Below, piece after piece: positions 25,905 to 33,887 of a stretch of DNA of 64,000 nucleotides. A program made the translations under genes and the position numbers. Within the stretch, counting starts at the first letter, position 1, and the number at the start of each line of letters is the position of its first letter. The DNA lies in assembly GCF_018314255.1 (NCBI RefSeq), contig NZ_CP073066.1:1116001-1180000 (forward strand), written 5' to 3'. The notes under the pieces were generated by a model that did no database searches, was not told the DNA's origin, and saw only the letters and a program-made list of their open reading frames with translations. The DNA comes from Lentilactobacillus buchneri. GTDB lineage: Bacteria > Bacillota > Bacilli > Lactobacillales > Lactobacillaceae.

Positions 25905-25919
25905 ATGTAAACGCATACA
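25905..25919 (+). promoter_or_regulatory. perfect cre site upstream of the 40-residue peptide gene
   Basis: ATGTAAACGCATACA matches the cre consensus WTGNAARCGYWWWCW at all positions. It lies about 85 bases upstream of the probable transcription start of the peptide gene, a position used for CcpA activation in Firmicutes. Confidence 0.6.
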
Positions 25920-25962
25920 TTTCACTTTCATGAACTAATTTACAAATTCATGAGCAAAACAT

Positions 25963-25991
25963 TTCAAATGTAATATTTTATGCCCTATACT
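25963..25991 (+). promoter_or_regulatory. promoter of the 40-residue peptide gene
   Basis: TTCAAA and TATACT are 17 bases apart, giving an untranslated leader of about 95 bases. Confidence 0.45.
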
Positions 25992-26091
25992 AAAGGTGGA
26001 GTCAAAGAAAAGTGTCTCAATCAACTAAATTGAATCCTTGATATCACACCATTAATGACTCTTAGAATTGAACACAGGGAGGGCATGTAAT

Positions 26092-26214
26092 ATGAAGAAA
26101 ACTTTGAAGAAGATGTTGGAACGTGTATTTACCAAGAAGGTTCAAGATGCCGGCAATCTGCAAACCAGTGAAAGCAACCGACTCTTTTGGAACTCAGTTA
26201 CTAAAGGACAATGA
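26092..26214 (+). CDS. 40-residue basic peptide of unknown function
   Basis: A short frame codes for a peptide that begins MKKTLKKMLERVFTKKV and ends in LFWNSVTKGQ. The N-terminal half has a lysine/arginine-rich, amphipathic pattern and the C-terminal half is polar. There is no signal peptide and no cysteine. The start has a strong ribosome site (GGGAGGGC, seven bases away), a promoter lies upstream, a cre site precedes that, and a terminator follows, so the gene is well framed. It does not look like a bacteriocin precursor with a double-glycine leader. Function unknown. Confidence 0.6.
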   Translation: MKKTLKKMLERVFTKKVQDAGNLQTSESNRLFWNSVTKGQ

Positions 26215-26245
26215 AAATGAAAGTCAAGTTAGATAGCATTAAGTA

Positions 26246-26285
26246 GGCACCTATTTCTAAATCATAGAAATAGATGCCATTTTTG
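26246..26285 (+). terminator. intrinsic terminator of the peptide gene
   Basis: GGCACCTATTTCTA pairs with TAGAAATAGATGCC, with one internal mismatch, and TTTTT follows. Confidence 0.8.
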
Positions 26286-26368
26286 GTTCTTGAGGAATTT
26301 TGAAGCTTCAAGCATGGCAGGGTTCAACCATTTCCCCTGCCACTTGGTTGTTTCACGTGTAACATCTC

Positions 26369-27328
26369 TTAGCGCTTCTTTTGATCCTCCGCCAACAATT
26401 GCAATAAGGCCTGATCTCGATTGGCAATGGCTTCCTTACCCATATCACCTTCCCAATTGTAGAATCCCTGGCCAGACTTCAATCCCAGGTTCCCAGCGTC
26501 CACCAGTTTCTTCAAGACTGGATCAGTGCCGGTATTATTGGCCAAATCATCGTAGAGGTAACTGCTGATATTTTCAAAAACATCTAAACCACCCAAATCT
26601 GCACTGGCGATTGGCCCGACCAGGCTCCAACGACGGCCCAAACTGTATTTGATGATGTCATCAACCGCTTCCGGACTGGCAATGCCATCATCGACAATCT
26701 TGAAGGCTTCCCGCAAAACCGCCATCTGAATTCGATTGCCAACAAATCCCAGCGATTCCTTCTTCAGGGCGACTGCGTGTTTACCAATGTGGTTCATTAA
26801 AGCCGTTGCGGTCTTGACCGTCACTTCTGACGTCTGCTCACCTGGAACAACTTCTACCAACGGCATTAACTGTGCTGGGTTCCAGAAATGAGTCACCACC
26901 AAGTTCTCCGGCCGCTTTAGATCAGCTTGAATGGTAGTTGGACTAAGTCCCGAAGTGTTGGTCGCCATAATGGCATCTTCGGAAACATAGTGTTCAACTT
27001 TCTGCCAAACGGTCTTTTTCACGGCTAACTTTTCCACAACTGATTCAATCACGAAATCTGCATCTGCCAAGGCGTCAGAATAATCGGTGGTCGGCACAAT
27101 CCGTGCCAAAATATCCGCCTTCTGGTTGCCTTTAATTAGTCCGTTTTCTTCAAAAGTGGCTAGATCGTGTTCAATCAAATCCATCCCATGATTTAAAGCC
27201 GCTTGATTCATATCCAGGAGATTAACTGGATAACCATTCATCGCAAATTGCAGGGCCGTGGCATGCCCCATGGTTCCCGCGCCAATATTGGCAATTACCT
27301 TAATCTCCTTCATTTTAAGTGCCGACAT
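26369..27328 (-). CDS. 3-hydroxyacyl-CoA dehydrogenase-family oxidoreductase
   Basis: This is a 319-residue NAD-dependent enzyme with a Rossmann domain (IGAGTMGHATA) and a C-terminal helical domain of the 3-hydroxybutyryl-CoA dehydrogenase type (catalytic histidine in VVTHFWNPAQLMPLVEVV). Lactobacilli have no beta-oxidation, and similar genes here may act on L-gulonate, carnitine or hydroxyacids; the real substrate is open. I start at MSALKMKEIK because GGAGG is seven bases upstream; the longer frame has none. The gene stands next to a nucleoside hydrolase. Confidence 0.85.
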   Translation of the reverse strand: MSALKMKEIKVIANIGAGTMGHATALQFAMNGYPVNLLDMNQAALNHGMDLIEHDLATFEENGLIKGNQKADILARIVPTTDYSDALADADFVIESVVEKLAVKKTVWQKVEHYVSEDAIMATNTSGLSPTTIQADLKRPENLVVTHFWNPAQLMPLVEVVPGEQTSEVTVKTATALMNHIGKHAVALKKESLGFVGNRIQMAVLREAFKIVDDGIASPEAVDDIIKYSLGRRWSLVGPIASADLGGLDVFENISSYLYDDLANNTGTDPVLKKLVDAGNLGLKSGQGFYNWEGDMGKEAIANRDQALLQLLAEDQKKR

Positions 27329-27417
27329 AAAATCGCCTCCAAATTGATAAGCCAACGTTCTCTACGCTGAGTCTACCATATTGGAGGCGATTGTTCATCT
27401 ATTCACATTTGCAATTT

Positions 27418-28347
27418 TTAATGACCCTGAGTCAGTAATTCATCAAATTTATCATAAAAGGCCTGGCCGTCAACTTCGGTCACAAGGTTAATTGGCCGTC
27501 CGTTATCAGTCTCAAACGTGCGACCTGCTCCGGCACCTGTGGTCAAAACATCACCATGAATGTCCTTTGACTGAATCAAATCAGGGTACTGACTGGCCAC
27601 CGTCGTCAACACATCCCACAGGTAGTAGGTTGAGTTAGCTTCATAAGATGATACCAATGCGTAACCTTGACCGATCAGGTCCATCATCGGGTAACGCCGC
27701 AAGCTGGCCCAGTGCTGCTGGACGTCGGCATTTAATGGCACTTGATTGGTGCTTTCCAGTCCAACCATTTGGATATCGATATCGGCATCAAAGACTGCCT
27801 TAACGGCCTCAGGATCCCAATAAGCATTCCATTCAGCGGTCCCATCGTGCTTAGGCTCCAAAACATTGCCTTCTGTCCGCATCGTGCCACCCATCCAGTA
27901 TAGCCGCTGGATGTTATCAACAATCGTGGGGTCGACTTCAAGCGCCCTTGCCAAATCAGTCAATGGCCCGGTCATCACCAAGTCAGTTTTGCCGTCAGCC
28001 TGCTTAAGCTTGTCAATCATATCCAAGTGAGCTGGTTTCTCAGCCAACGGCGTGGTTGGTCCGCCGTGTTCGTTGAGCAGCGGGAAAGCATCGAAGGAAA
28101 ACGAGCTGAGCCGCCATTCTTTAGGAAATTGATGAACAGCGCGAGAGTTGGAAGCCGCAACTGACACCTGAGCGCCGTTGCCGAATCGGGTGATAATCTT
28201 TCGTGAAGCTGGAACCGATCCTTCAATGTAGCCGTCAGCGTCAATCACCCCCACGCCAATCAAATTGACTTCGGGCATTTGCAGCAAGAGTAATAACGAC
28301 ACCAAATCATCGACGTTACCGTCATGGTCAAAGTAAACATTTTTCAC
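27418..28347 (-). CDS. inosine-uridine-preferring nucleoside hydrolase family protein
   Basis: This is a 309-residue calcium-dependent nucleoside hydrolase that splits ribonucleosides into base and ribose. The N-terminal calcium site reads DHDGNVDD, a variant of the usual DTDPGxDD. TGPLTDLARALE and the later WDVLTTVASQYPDL also match the family. Translation starts at GTG with AAGGAGG seven bases before; an ATG 11 codons earlier has no site. The enzyme would feed purine/pyrimidine salvage and pentose use. The altered calcium motif may mean changed specificity. Confidence 0.9.
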   Translation of the reverse strand: MKNVYFDHDGNVDDLVSLLLLLQMPEVNLIGVGVIDADGYIEGSVPASRKIITRFGNGAQVSVAASNSRAVHQFPKEWRLSSFSFDAFPLLNEHGGPTTPLAEKPAHLDMIDKLKQADGKTDLVMTGPLTDLARALEVDPTIVDNIQRLYWMGGTMRTEGNVLEPKHDGTAEWNAYWDPEAVKAVFDADIDIQMVGLESTNQVPLNADVQQHWASLRRYPMMDLIGQGYALVSSYEANSTYYLWDVLTTVASQYPDLIQSKDIHGDVLTTGAGAGRTFETDNGRPINLVTEVDGQAFYDKFDELLTQGH

Positions 28348-28411
28348 GATTTCATCCTCCTTATCTGTTAAGTCCATCATACAGGAAGCTGAATCGCCGG
28401 TCTATTCAAAA

Positions 28412-29812
28412 TCAGTCACTGCTGTCTTCAACGCCCAAATTCTCGGTATTCCGCCGCCGCAAGACCGCGTAGAATACCAAGGCCCAGATGACCGCACCGA
28501 CTGCCGGCAACAGTGAATCATGACTGAAGAACAGGCTGGCAAAAATGGCGATGAAAAAGGCAATCGTTAATGGATTGGACCAACGATATTTGGGCATCTT
28601 AAAGCCATCCGGTCGAAAGTCCTTGGAATGACGATACTTCCAATGGGCAACCATTGTCAGCATGCACACCAGAATGTAAATATCGCTGGAAACTGAGGCA
28701 ATGAATGAAAAGGCCGCACCAAGCGAGTTAAAGGAACTAATTACGGGTGCCAAAAGCATCATCCCTGCCGAAAAGAGGACGCTGACAATCGGGATGCCGC
28801 TCTTGGAAACCTTTTGGAACGCCTTCATTTCTTTAGCATGAGACTCTTGAGCCAGCTGATACAAATGCCGGCCGGTGGAAAAAATGGCGCTGTTTAAAGT
28901 CGACATGGCGGCAGCGATTACCACCAGGTTGATCACCGCTGAGGCGCCGGGAATTCCAGCCAGGTTAAAGATTTGGACGAACGGACTTTGATTGGGATTC
29001 AAGGTCTTCCATGGGGTGATCGCCATGATAATGATTAATGAACCAATGTAGAAGAGCAAAATTCTAGCGATGATTTGGTTAACTGCTTTGGGCAATACCC
29101 GCCGAGGGTTCTTGGTTTCTGCGGTGGTGATGCCGACAAACTCCATTCCCTGAAAGGCGAAGAAGACCATTGGAAAGGCCATGATGAATTGATGAATCCC
29201 ATTTGGAAACATTGTGAAACCATCGGTCAAGTTGCCCCAAGAGGCGTGGGTGCCGGCGGGATTTTGATGATGGGTAAAGACCAGATAGACGCCGATGACA
29301 ATCAGGGCTAAGATCGCAATGACTTTGATTCCTGATAGAAAGGTTTCAGACCTGCCAAAGGAACTGACCATCGCCAAATTGACCCCACTCAAGATCACCA
29401 GGAATGCGACTTGGATTAATGGTGCCGGAACATCAGGGAACCAATATTTGACATAGGTTGAAATTGCTGTAAGTTCGGCCATTCCGGCTAGGATAAGTTC
29501 CAGCCAGTAGCTCCATGCCGCAAATTTGCCCAAGCGTTCGTTGACGTATTTGCCAATAAACGAAACGAAGGTATGCTGCTCAGGATCGGAATACATCATC
29601 TCGCCAATCGCCCTCATCATCAAAAAGAAGAAGATGCCGATGACCAGGTAGACCAAGATGATTGATGGTCCGGTTCGATGAATCGTACTATCAGCACCGA
29701 GAAACAGGCCGGTACCAATCGAACCGCCAAAGGCAATCATTTGTACGGCCAGGTTGGATAACCCCCGCCGTGTACCGTCTTTATTGACCTCAATTTTTTC
29801 TGCTGCTAACAT
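28412..29812 (-). CDS. amino acid permease (APC superfamily, AAT family)
   Basis: This is a 466-residue amino acid:proton symporter with 12 membrane helices. The first helix motif is MIAFGGSIGTGLFLGAD, the second region MMRAIGEMMYSDPEQHTFVSF, both typical of GABA/aromatic/lysine permeases in the AAT family. A T-box riboswitch fills its leader, so it is induced when one uncharged tRNA accumulates. The specifier triplet looks like CTT (leucine), which hints at a branched-chain or related amino acid, but this assignment is tentative. Confidence 0.92.
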   Translation of the reverse strand: MLAAEKIEVNKDGTRRGLSNLAVQMIAFGGSIGTGLFLGADSTIHRTGPSIILVYLVIGIFFFLMMRAIGEMMYSDPEQHTFVSFIGKYVNERLGKFAAWSYWLELILAGMAELTAISTYVKYWFPDVPAPLIQVAFLVILSGVNLAMVSSFGRSETFLSGIKVIAILALIVIGVYLVFTHHQNPAGTHASWGNLTDGFTMFPNGIHQFIMAFPMVFFAFQGMEFVGITTAETKNPRRVLPKAVNQIIARILLFYIGSLIIIMAITPWKTLNPNQSPFVQIFNLAGIPGASAVINLVVIAAAMSTLNSAIFSTGRHLYQLAQESHAKEMKAFQKVSKSGIPIVSVLFSAGMMLLAPVISSFNSLGAAFSFIASVSSDIYILVCMLTMVAHWKYRHSKDFRPDGFKMPKYRWSNPLTIAFFIAIFASLFFSHDSLLPAVGAVIWALVFYAVLRRRNTENLGVEDSSD

Positions 29813-29879
29813 TGTTTGAACCTCCTTGGATGATGTAAGAGCACTCCGGAGACAAATGACTGGATTTCATTTGTCCCAA

Positions 29880-30150
29880 CAAAAAAACGCCCCTGCAGTC
29901 AAATACTGCAGGGACGTAAACACGTGGTGCCACCCAGTTTTATGGTCAATTTCACAATCGGCCACCTTCACAACTCGTTAACCAAATTGGTTAATTAAGT
30001 CTGAGATCGTAACGTGTCTTAACGTAGGCATCGCTTGCACGTGCCTAATGCTCTGAGCTCATCTTCACAAGATTGACTTTGACCGCCTCTCACCAAACGC
30101 GGCTCTCTTTACCAAAGGATACTTGCTACTCTTCTCATCATCGCTTAATG
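29880..30150 (-). promoter_or_regulatory. T-box riboswitch controlling the amino acid permease
   Basis: On the minus strand, stem I elements come first: AGTA of the specifier loop, an AGAGAG segment and the distal loop GGTGAGAG. The antiterminator core GGGTGGCACCACG is at 29923-29935, and a strong terminator (CCCTGCAG/CTGCAGGG then TTTTTTT) is at 29881-29917. By alignment of the specifier loop (T-CAA-T-CTT-G) the codon is probably CTT, Leu, at 30069-30071. An ATG further on lies in the K-turn region and is less likely. Confidence 0.88.
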
Positions 30151-30244
30151 TTTTAATTTAATACTAATATTAGCATCGATTATGCAGATTGCAAGGACAT
30201 TTTTGGGGTCGGTGGCGTGAACGGCTGATATAACAGTGCCTAAA

Positions 30245-30679
30245 CTAATGATTTTTTTGGTCGGCCTCAAGATTGGCAAAGTCAATTATCCGCGCCTTGA
30301 TGGCGTCGCGAACTTCTCGAAAAACCTGTAATTGTTCACTGGAACTGCCGGTTGCAGCGGCCGGATCAGGAAAAGGCCAATGTTGACGGGCGACTTGCGG
30401 TGGCGTTATCGGACAACGTTTCTCGGCATCACTGCACAGCGTAACCACCAAGTCAGCGTGGTTTAAAATTGTCGGGTCAATCAGCTTGGAGGTTTGGCTA
30501 GAAATATCCACACCAGCTTCGGCCATGACTTGAACAGCCATTGGGTTGACGCCGTGCTTTTCAATTCCAGCCGAGAACACCCGATAGTGGTCACCCAAAT
30601 ATTGTTTGCCAAAACCTTCCGCCATTTGGCTTCTGCAGGAATTACCAGTGCAGAGAAAATAGATTGTCTTTTGGCCCAT
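30245..30679 (-). CDS. arsC: thioredoxin-coupled arsenate reductase / low-molecular-weight phosphatase
   Basis: This is a 144-residue LMW protein tyrosine phosphatase-fold enzyme. The P-loop is CTGNSCRS starting at C10. The extra redox cysteines of plasmid pI258-type ArsC are at C82 and C89 ([10 protein letters not shown]), and the general acid is D105 in PFPDP. These three cysteines are the triad that passes electrons to thioredoxin, so it is very likely a true arsenate reductase. There is no arsB or arsR nearby, so arsenite export must be elsewhere. The start has a GGGGAAGGGGC site. Confidence 0.88.
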   Translation of the reverse strand: MGQKTIYFLCTGNSCRSQMAEGFGKQYLGDHYRVFSAGIEKHGVNPMAVQVMAEAGVDISSQTSKLIDPTILNHADLVVTLCSDAEKRCPITPPQVARQHWPFPDPAAATGSSSEQLQVFREVRDAIKARIIDFANLEADQKNH

Positions 30680-30811
30680 TTGCCCCTTCCCCCTTCGGAT
30701 TCTGTTAACTAAGGTTATTTTACGCCATTGCTCCTTGTTAATGGTGAATTTGCTTTGACAGGATAATCATTTGGTGGAAAATGAAGGTAAAAGTCAGAAC
30801 GAGGTGATCTC

Positions 30812-31399
30812 ATGGCCACAGTTGCGGAATTATTTAGGCAGATTCAAGACGACCCCCAAAATCAGTCGTTCACCAAACAAGGCATTCAGCCGTTGTTCCA
30901 CGTTGATCCCCAAGCAGAAATCTTAATCATCAGCCAGGCACCCAGTCGCAAGGCCCAAGCATCGATGGTCTTTTGGGACGACCCGAGTGGCGACCGGCTG
31001 CGGGACTGGATGGGATTAAACAAGACAGAATTTTATCATTCAGGCAAAATTGCCGTCATGCCACTGGACTTTTATTATCCCGGAAAAGGTGCCCACGGGG
31101 ATTTGCCACCGCGAAAAGGCTTCGCTCAAAAATGGCATCCGCCCCTATTAGCCCAGATGCCCAATATCAAACTGAAATTATTAATTGGCCAATATGCCCA
31201 AAAATATTATCTAGGAAATCGGCGCCAAAGAAACTTAACTGAAACAGTTCGCCACTTCGAAGACTATTTGCCGGACTATTTTCCTTTGGTCCATCCCTCA
31301 CCATTGAACTATGGTTGGATGAAGCAGCATCCCTGGTTTTTGACGGACGTCGTGCCGAACTTGCAGGGACGAATTCGCAAGATCATGCAAGATGATTAG
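30812..31399 (+). CDS. uracil-DNA glycosylase-family protein
   Basis: This is a 195-residue protein of the uracil-DNA glycosylase superfamily (the small UdgX/Mug-like group). Motif 1 is SQAPSRKAQ, the glycosylase core includes FWDDPSGDRLRDWMG, and motif 2 is LVHPSPLNYGW. It should act on uracil or related lesions in DNA. It has no iron-sulfur cysteines, unlike families 4 and 5. Start follows GAGGTGAT. It is divergent from arsC. Confidence 0.88.
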   Translation: MATVAELFRQIQDDPQNQSFTKQGIQPLFHVDPQAEILIISQAPSRKAQASMVFWDDPSGDRLRDWMGLNKTEFYHSGKIAVMPLDFYYPGKGAHGDLPPRKGFAQKWHPPLLAQMPNIKLKLLIGQYAQKYYLGNRRQRNLTETVRHFEDYLPDYFPLVHPSPLNYGWMKQHPWFLTDVVPNLQGRIRKIMQDD

Positions 31400-31506
31400 C
31401 AATTTCCCTTATAGAAATATTAATATTGTGATATTAATACCTGATAATTTATGGTAAACTATTTTTGTGCTATTATTCACATATTTTATATTTCGGGGGA
31501 AACATC

Positions 31507-31752
31507 ATGTTAAAGCTTAAGAAAGCAACTTTGACAGTTGTTGCAGCATTCACGATGGGCGGCGGATTAATGTCAATTCCGCCCCAAGAAGTTTCGGCCA
31601 GAACCACCTATGTCTGGATCGCGTCAAACCACGGCAAACGATATCACTACTCAAAGACTTGCCGAGGCCTGAGTAACGCCGGTTACAAGCGCCACGTGAC
31701 CAAGCATTGGGCCCGCAGCCATGGTTATCGGTTGTGTGGTTGGGAAAGATAA
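31507..31752 (+). CDS. small secreted protein with YH-x3-C motif
   Basis: This is an 81-residue protein with a signal peptide (LTVVAAFTMGGGLMSIPPQEVSA) and a mature part of about 49 residues, basic and aromatic. It has two cysteines (SKTCRGLS and LCGWER) and the pattern GKRYHYSKTC. A similar YH-x-x-x-C...C pattern occurs in small domains of secreted Firmicute proteins where it may bind metal. The ATG follows GGGGGAAACATC; an earlier start in the frame is unlikely. Function unknown. Confidence 0.7.
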   Translation: MLKLKKATLTVVAAFTMGGGLMSIPPQEVSARTTYVWIASNHGKRYHYSKTCRGLSNAGYKRHVTKHWARSHGYRLCGWER

Positions 31753-31760
31753 TCTTCTGC

Positions 31761-31821
31761 AAAAATAGAAACGCTGGTTCAGTGTGGATTTTAATCCAGA
31801 TTGAGCCAGCGTTTCTATTTT
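31761..31821. terminator. bidirectional hairpin terminator
   Basis: AAAAATAGAAACGCTGG pairs perfectly with its complement across a 27-base loop that itself folds (GGATT/AATCC). T-runs appear on both strands. It also overlaps the stop of the alcohol dehydrogenase gene. Confidence 0.85.
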
Positions 31822-32916
31822 TTAGTTGCCAATTTTTACGATCGGTTTGATGACACTGCCGTCGGCTGAGTCTTCAAAGGCTTGATTGATATCGGCAAAC
31901 TTATAATATTTTACCAGTCTGTCAAATGGGAATAAGCCCTTTTTGTAGTAGTTGACCAGTTTGGGAATAAATAATTGTGGGATGGCGTCGCCTTCGATGA
32001 TACCAATAATTTGTTTTGCCTCACCGATCACTTCTCCTTGAATATTGAAAGTCACATCGCCTGCCAAACCAATTAACGCACAAGTACCAGATGGTTTTAA
32101 GACGTGAACAGCTTGTTTGATAACTGGAGAAACACCAGTGGTATCAATACTATACTCCACTCCAGTTTGCAATAATTCCTTAACTACATCCTCTGGATTC
32201 CGCTTCTGACTATTGATGGTTTCGGTTGCGCCAAGTTCTTTTGCAAGCTCCAATCGATTATCATGGATATCTATCGCAATAATATGATCCATTCCAATCA
32301 TTTTAGCAGCCATCATTGCAGCCAACCCAACAGCGCCAGTCCCAAAAATAGCAATAGAACTACCAAATTTAGGTTTCAAGGCATTCAAAACCGTTCCAGC
32401 TCCAGTTTGAAATCCACATCCCAATGGACCAAGCAAACTAATATCGACATCGCTTGGCACTTTAGTAACACCATGTTCATCAACAACCGAATAAGTGGAA
32501 AATGATGATTGTCCAAAAAATGTGGAAATATCTTTACCACCTTCACTATGAATACGATGAGTACCGTCAAAATTACGACCACCAGCATTGAGTTCGTTAA
32601 AGTGAATGCAACTGGCTGGATGCCCAGTCAAACAATTTTCACAATGACCACAATACGAAAACGATAAGACCACGTGATCACCTGGCTTGACAGTACTGAC
32701 ACCGCTACCGACTTCTTTGACAATTCCTGCACCTTCATGACCAAGCGCAACCGGGTACGGTGTCGTGGCATAGTCTCTACCAGCAGCATCAGTGTGGCAA
32801 ATGCCTGTTGCTTTTATCTCCACTAAAACTTCATTTGCTTTAGGCGAGTCCAACTCTGCAGATTCAATTGTTAAATTTGCACCCTGTTTCTGGGCAACCG
32901 CTGTTGTAATTTTCAT
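31822..32916 (-). CDS. zinc-dependent NAD(P) alcohol dehydrogenase, aryl/benzyl-alcohol type
   Basis: This is a 364-residue medium-chain dehydrogenase. The catalytic zinc is bound by GICHTD and GHEGAG, and the structural zinc by the four cysteines in YCGHCENCLTGHPASC. The Rossmann motif is GTGAVGLAAM. It resembles aryl-alcohol dehydrogenases such as AdhC/XylB, which interconvert aromatic or allylic alcohols and aldehydes. A TGTAAG-AG-CTTACA dyad in the promoter region suggests control by a small-molecule regulator. It is monocistronic. Confidence 0.9.
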   Translation of the reverse strand: MKITTAVAQKQGANLTIESAELDSPKANEVLVEIKATGICHTDAAGRDYATTPYPVALGHEGAGIVKEVGSGVSTVKPGDHVVLSFSYCGHCENCLTGHPASCIHFNELNAGGRNFDGTHRIHSEGGKDISTFFGQSSFSTYSVVDEHGVTKVPSDVDISLLGPLGCGFQTGAGTVLNALKPKFGSSIAIFGTGAVGLAAMMAAKMIGMDHIIAIDIHDNRLELAKELGATETINSQKRNPEDVVKELLQTGVEYSIDTTGVSPVIKQAVHVLKPSGTCALIGLAGDVTFNIQGEVIGEAKQIIGIIEGDAIPQLFIPKLVNYYKKGLFPFDRLVKYYKFADINQAFEDSADGSVIKPIVKIGN

Positions 32917-32975
32917 AAGGTAACCTCCCTGTACTATCGATACTGTGTCTTTGTTCTTAGCAACAATATATTCAA

Positions 32976-32989
32976 TGTAAGAGCTTACA
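32976..32989 (-). promoter_or_regulatory. inverted-repeat operator upstream of the alcohol dehydrogenase gene
   Basis: The arms TGTAAG and CTTACA are perfect and separated by two bases, about 60 bases upstream of the start. The dyad symmetry is of a kind used by MerR-type regulators of aldehyde genes; the actual regulator is unknown. Confidence 0.35.
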
Positions 32990-33084
32990 AAAGGATTCTA
33001 ACATGATTATTTGAATCGGGGTCAATTTAAGCCCACAAGATAAATGTTCTGACATCCCAAAAAAGCTTTTATTGAGCAACGATA

Positions 33085-33143
33085 GTGACACCGTGTCATC
33101 GACGCGCTATAATTCAGATGTTGGTTATGTGACACGACGTCAC
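33085..33143 (+). promoter_or_regulatory. promoter with twin palindromic operators
   Basis: GTGACA (33085-33090) and TATAAT (33108-33113) are 17 bases apart. The perfect palindrome TGACAC-C-GTGTCA (33086-33098) covers the -35 box, and the related TGACACGACGTCA (33130-33142) lies 44 bases (four helical turns) downstream. This is the layout of a TetR-type repressed efflux promoter. Confidence 0.65.
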
Positions 33144-33179
33144 TCACGAAGTAAAACATTCATGTGGAGGATCGGAAAT

Positions 33180-33647
33180 ATGGGGGACAGGAAAGCAGCA
33201 GTCGGGTTTGCCATGATTGCCTTCTTAAGTCCAGCAGACGGTTGGTTCTTAGCTACCTCAACGTTGGCTGGCTTTGGATTCGGCATGCTGATGGGCGCCC
33301 AGCTTTCCGTTTTGATGGCCCAATTCGCCGACCAAGCCGATAACGGGATTGCGCTTGGGACTTTGTCTGTCAGTCGTCAAGTTGGCCTCACGATTGCGCC
33401 AACCGTTTATGCGACCATCATCCAAAGCGGATTTAGTCGTCTGTCGCTGAGTACACCTCTTGAGGAATACTATCGGAATTTATTAGCAAAGGCAGCCGAA
33501 TCGCACTCCGACAAATTAGCCACCTTTTACCAAATTGCCCAGCAAGCTTACCAACATTTGTTTGTCGTGGTCGTCGTTATTTCACTGATCATCTTGGCAG
33601 GTGGCTGGATCCTCATTCGACGGCGAGGTTCAAAGAATATCGCCTAA
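33180..33647 (+). pseudogene. C-terminal remnant of an MFS drug efflux transporter (DHA2/EmrB type)
   Basis: The frame codes for 155 residues (MGDRKAAVGFAMIAF onward) with about four membrane helices that match the C-terminal part of 14-helix DHA2 transporters (motif GIALGTLSVSRQVGLTIAPT). The N-terminal two thirds are missing. A good ribosome site (GTGGAGG) and start are retained right at the truncated point, and a promoter with twin operators lies upstream, so an internal deletion joined the original 5' signals to the 3' end. It is very unlikely to transport anything. Confidence 0.75.
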
Positions 33648-33710
33648 TCAGTAATGCTAAGAATTTCTATTCGCATAAAATTGAAATCCAGCATTCAAGC
33701 CTTTATGGCC

Positions 33711-33772
33711 AAAATAAGAAGCCCCAGTTCGATTCAGACACACGTCCGCATTGAACTGAGGCTTCTTATTTT
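33711..33772. terminator. hairpin with conserved loop, bidirectional
   Basis: AAAATAAGAAGCC and CAGTTC pair with GAACTG and GGCTTCTTATTTT around a loop GATTCAGACACACGTCCGCATT. The loop sequence recurs, inverted, at 38491-38519. Confidence 0.75.
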
Positions 33773-33790
33773 GTTACAAACTTTTAAAAT

Positions 33791-33869
33791 AACTTACTTC
33801 GTAATCGTTGCCCGCGTATAATCTGGGAACCCAGCGACATGATACTCAACCCCGTTGAGTTTCGGGTTG
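33791..33869 (-). pseudogene. 79-bp duplicate of the 3' end of an oppA gene
   Basis: This segment equals 38560-38638 at 76 of 79 positions, including the oppA stop codon and the last 24 codons (NPKLNGVEYHVAGFPDYTR then ATITK). Nothing of the oppA gene precedes it; the match stops just beyond the lacI stop codon. It acts as the left boundary of the lacI-transporter-glucosidase cassette. Confidence 0.88.
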
Positions 33870-33887
33870 CTGCTTTGTACGACGGTC

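Noticed and set aside
30055..30068. ATG as methionine specifier of the T-box
   Set aside because: The triplet lies in the purine-rich K-turn region below the specifier loop; in the loop register the triplet is CTT.
33072..33179. N-terminal extension of the MFS remnant
   Set aside because: These 36 codons run over the promoter and operators; the ribosome site and ATG at 33180 mark the real start.
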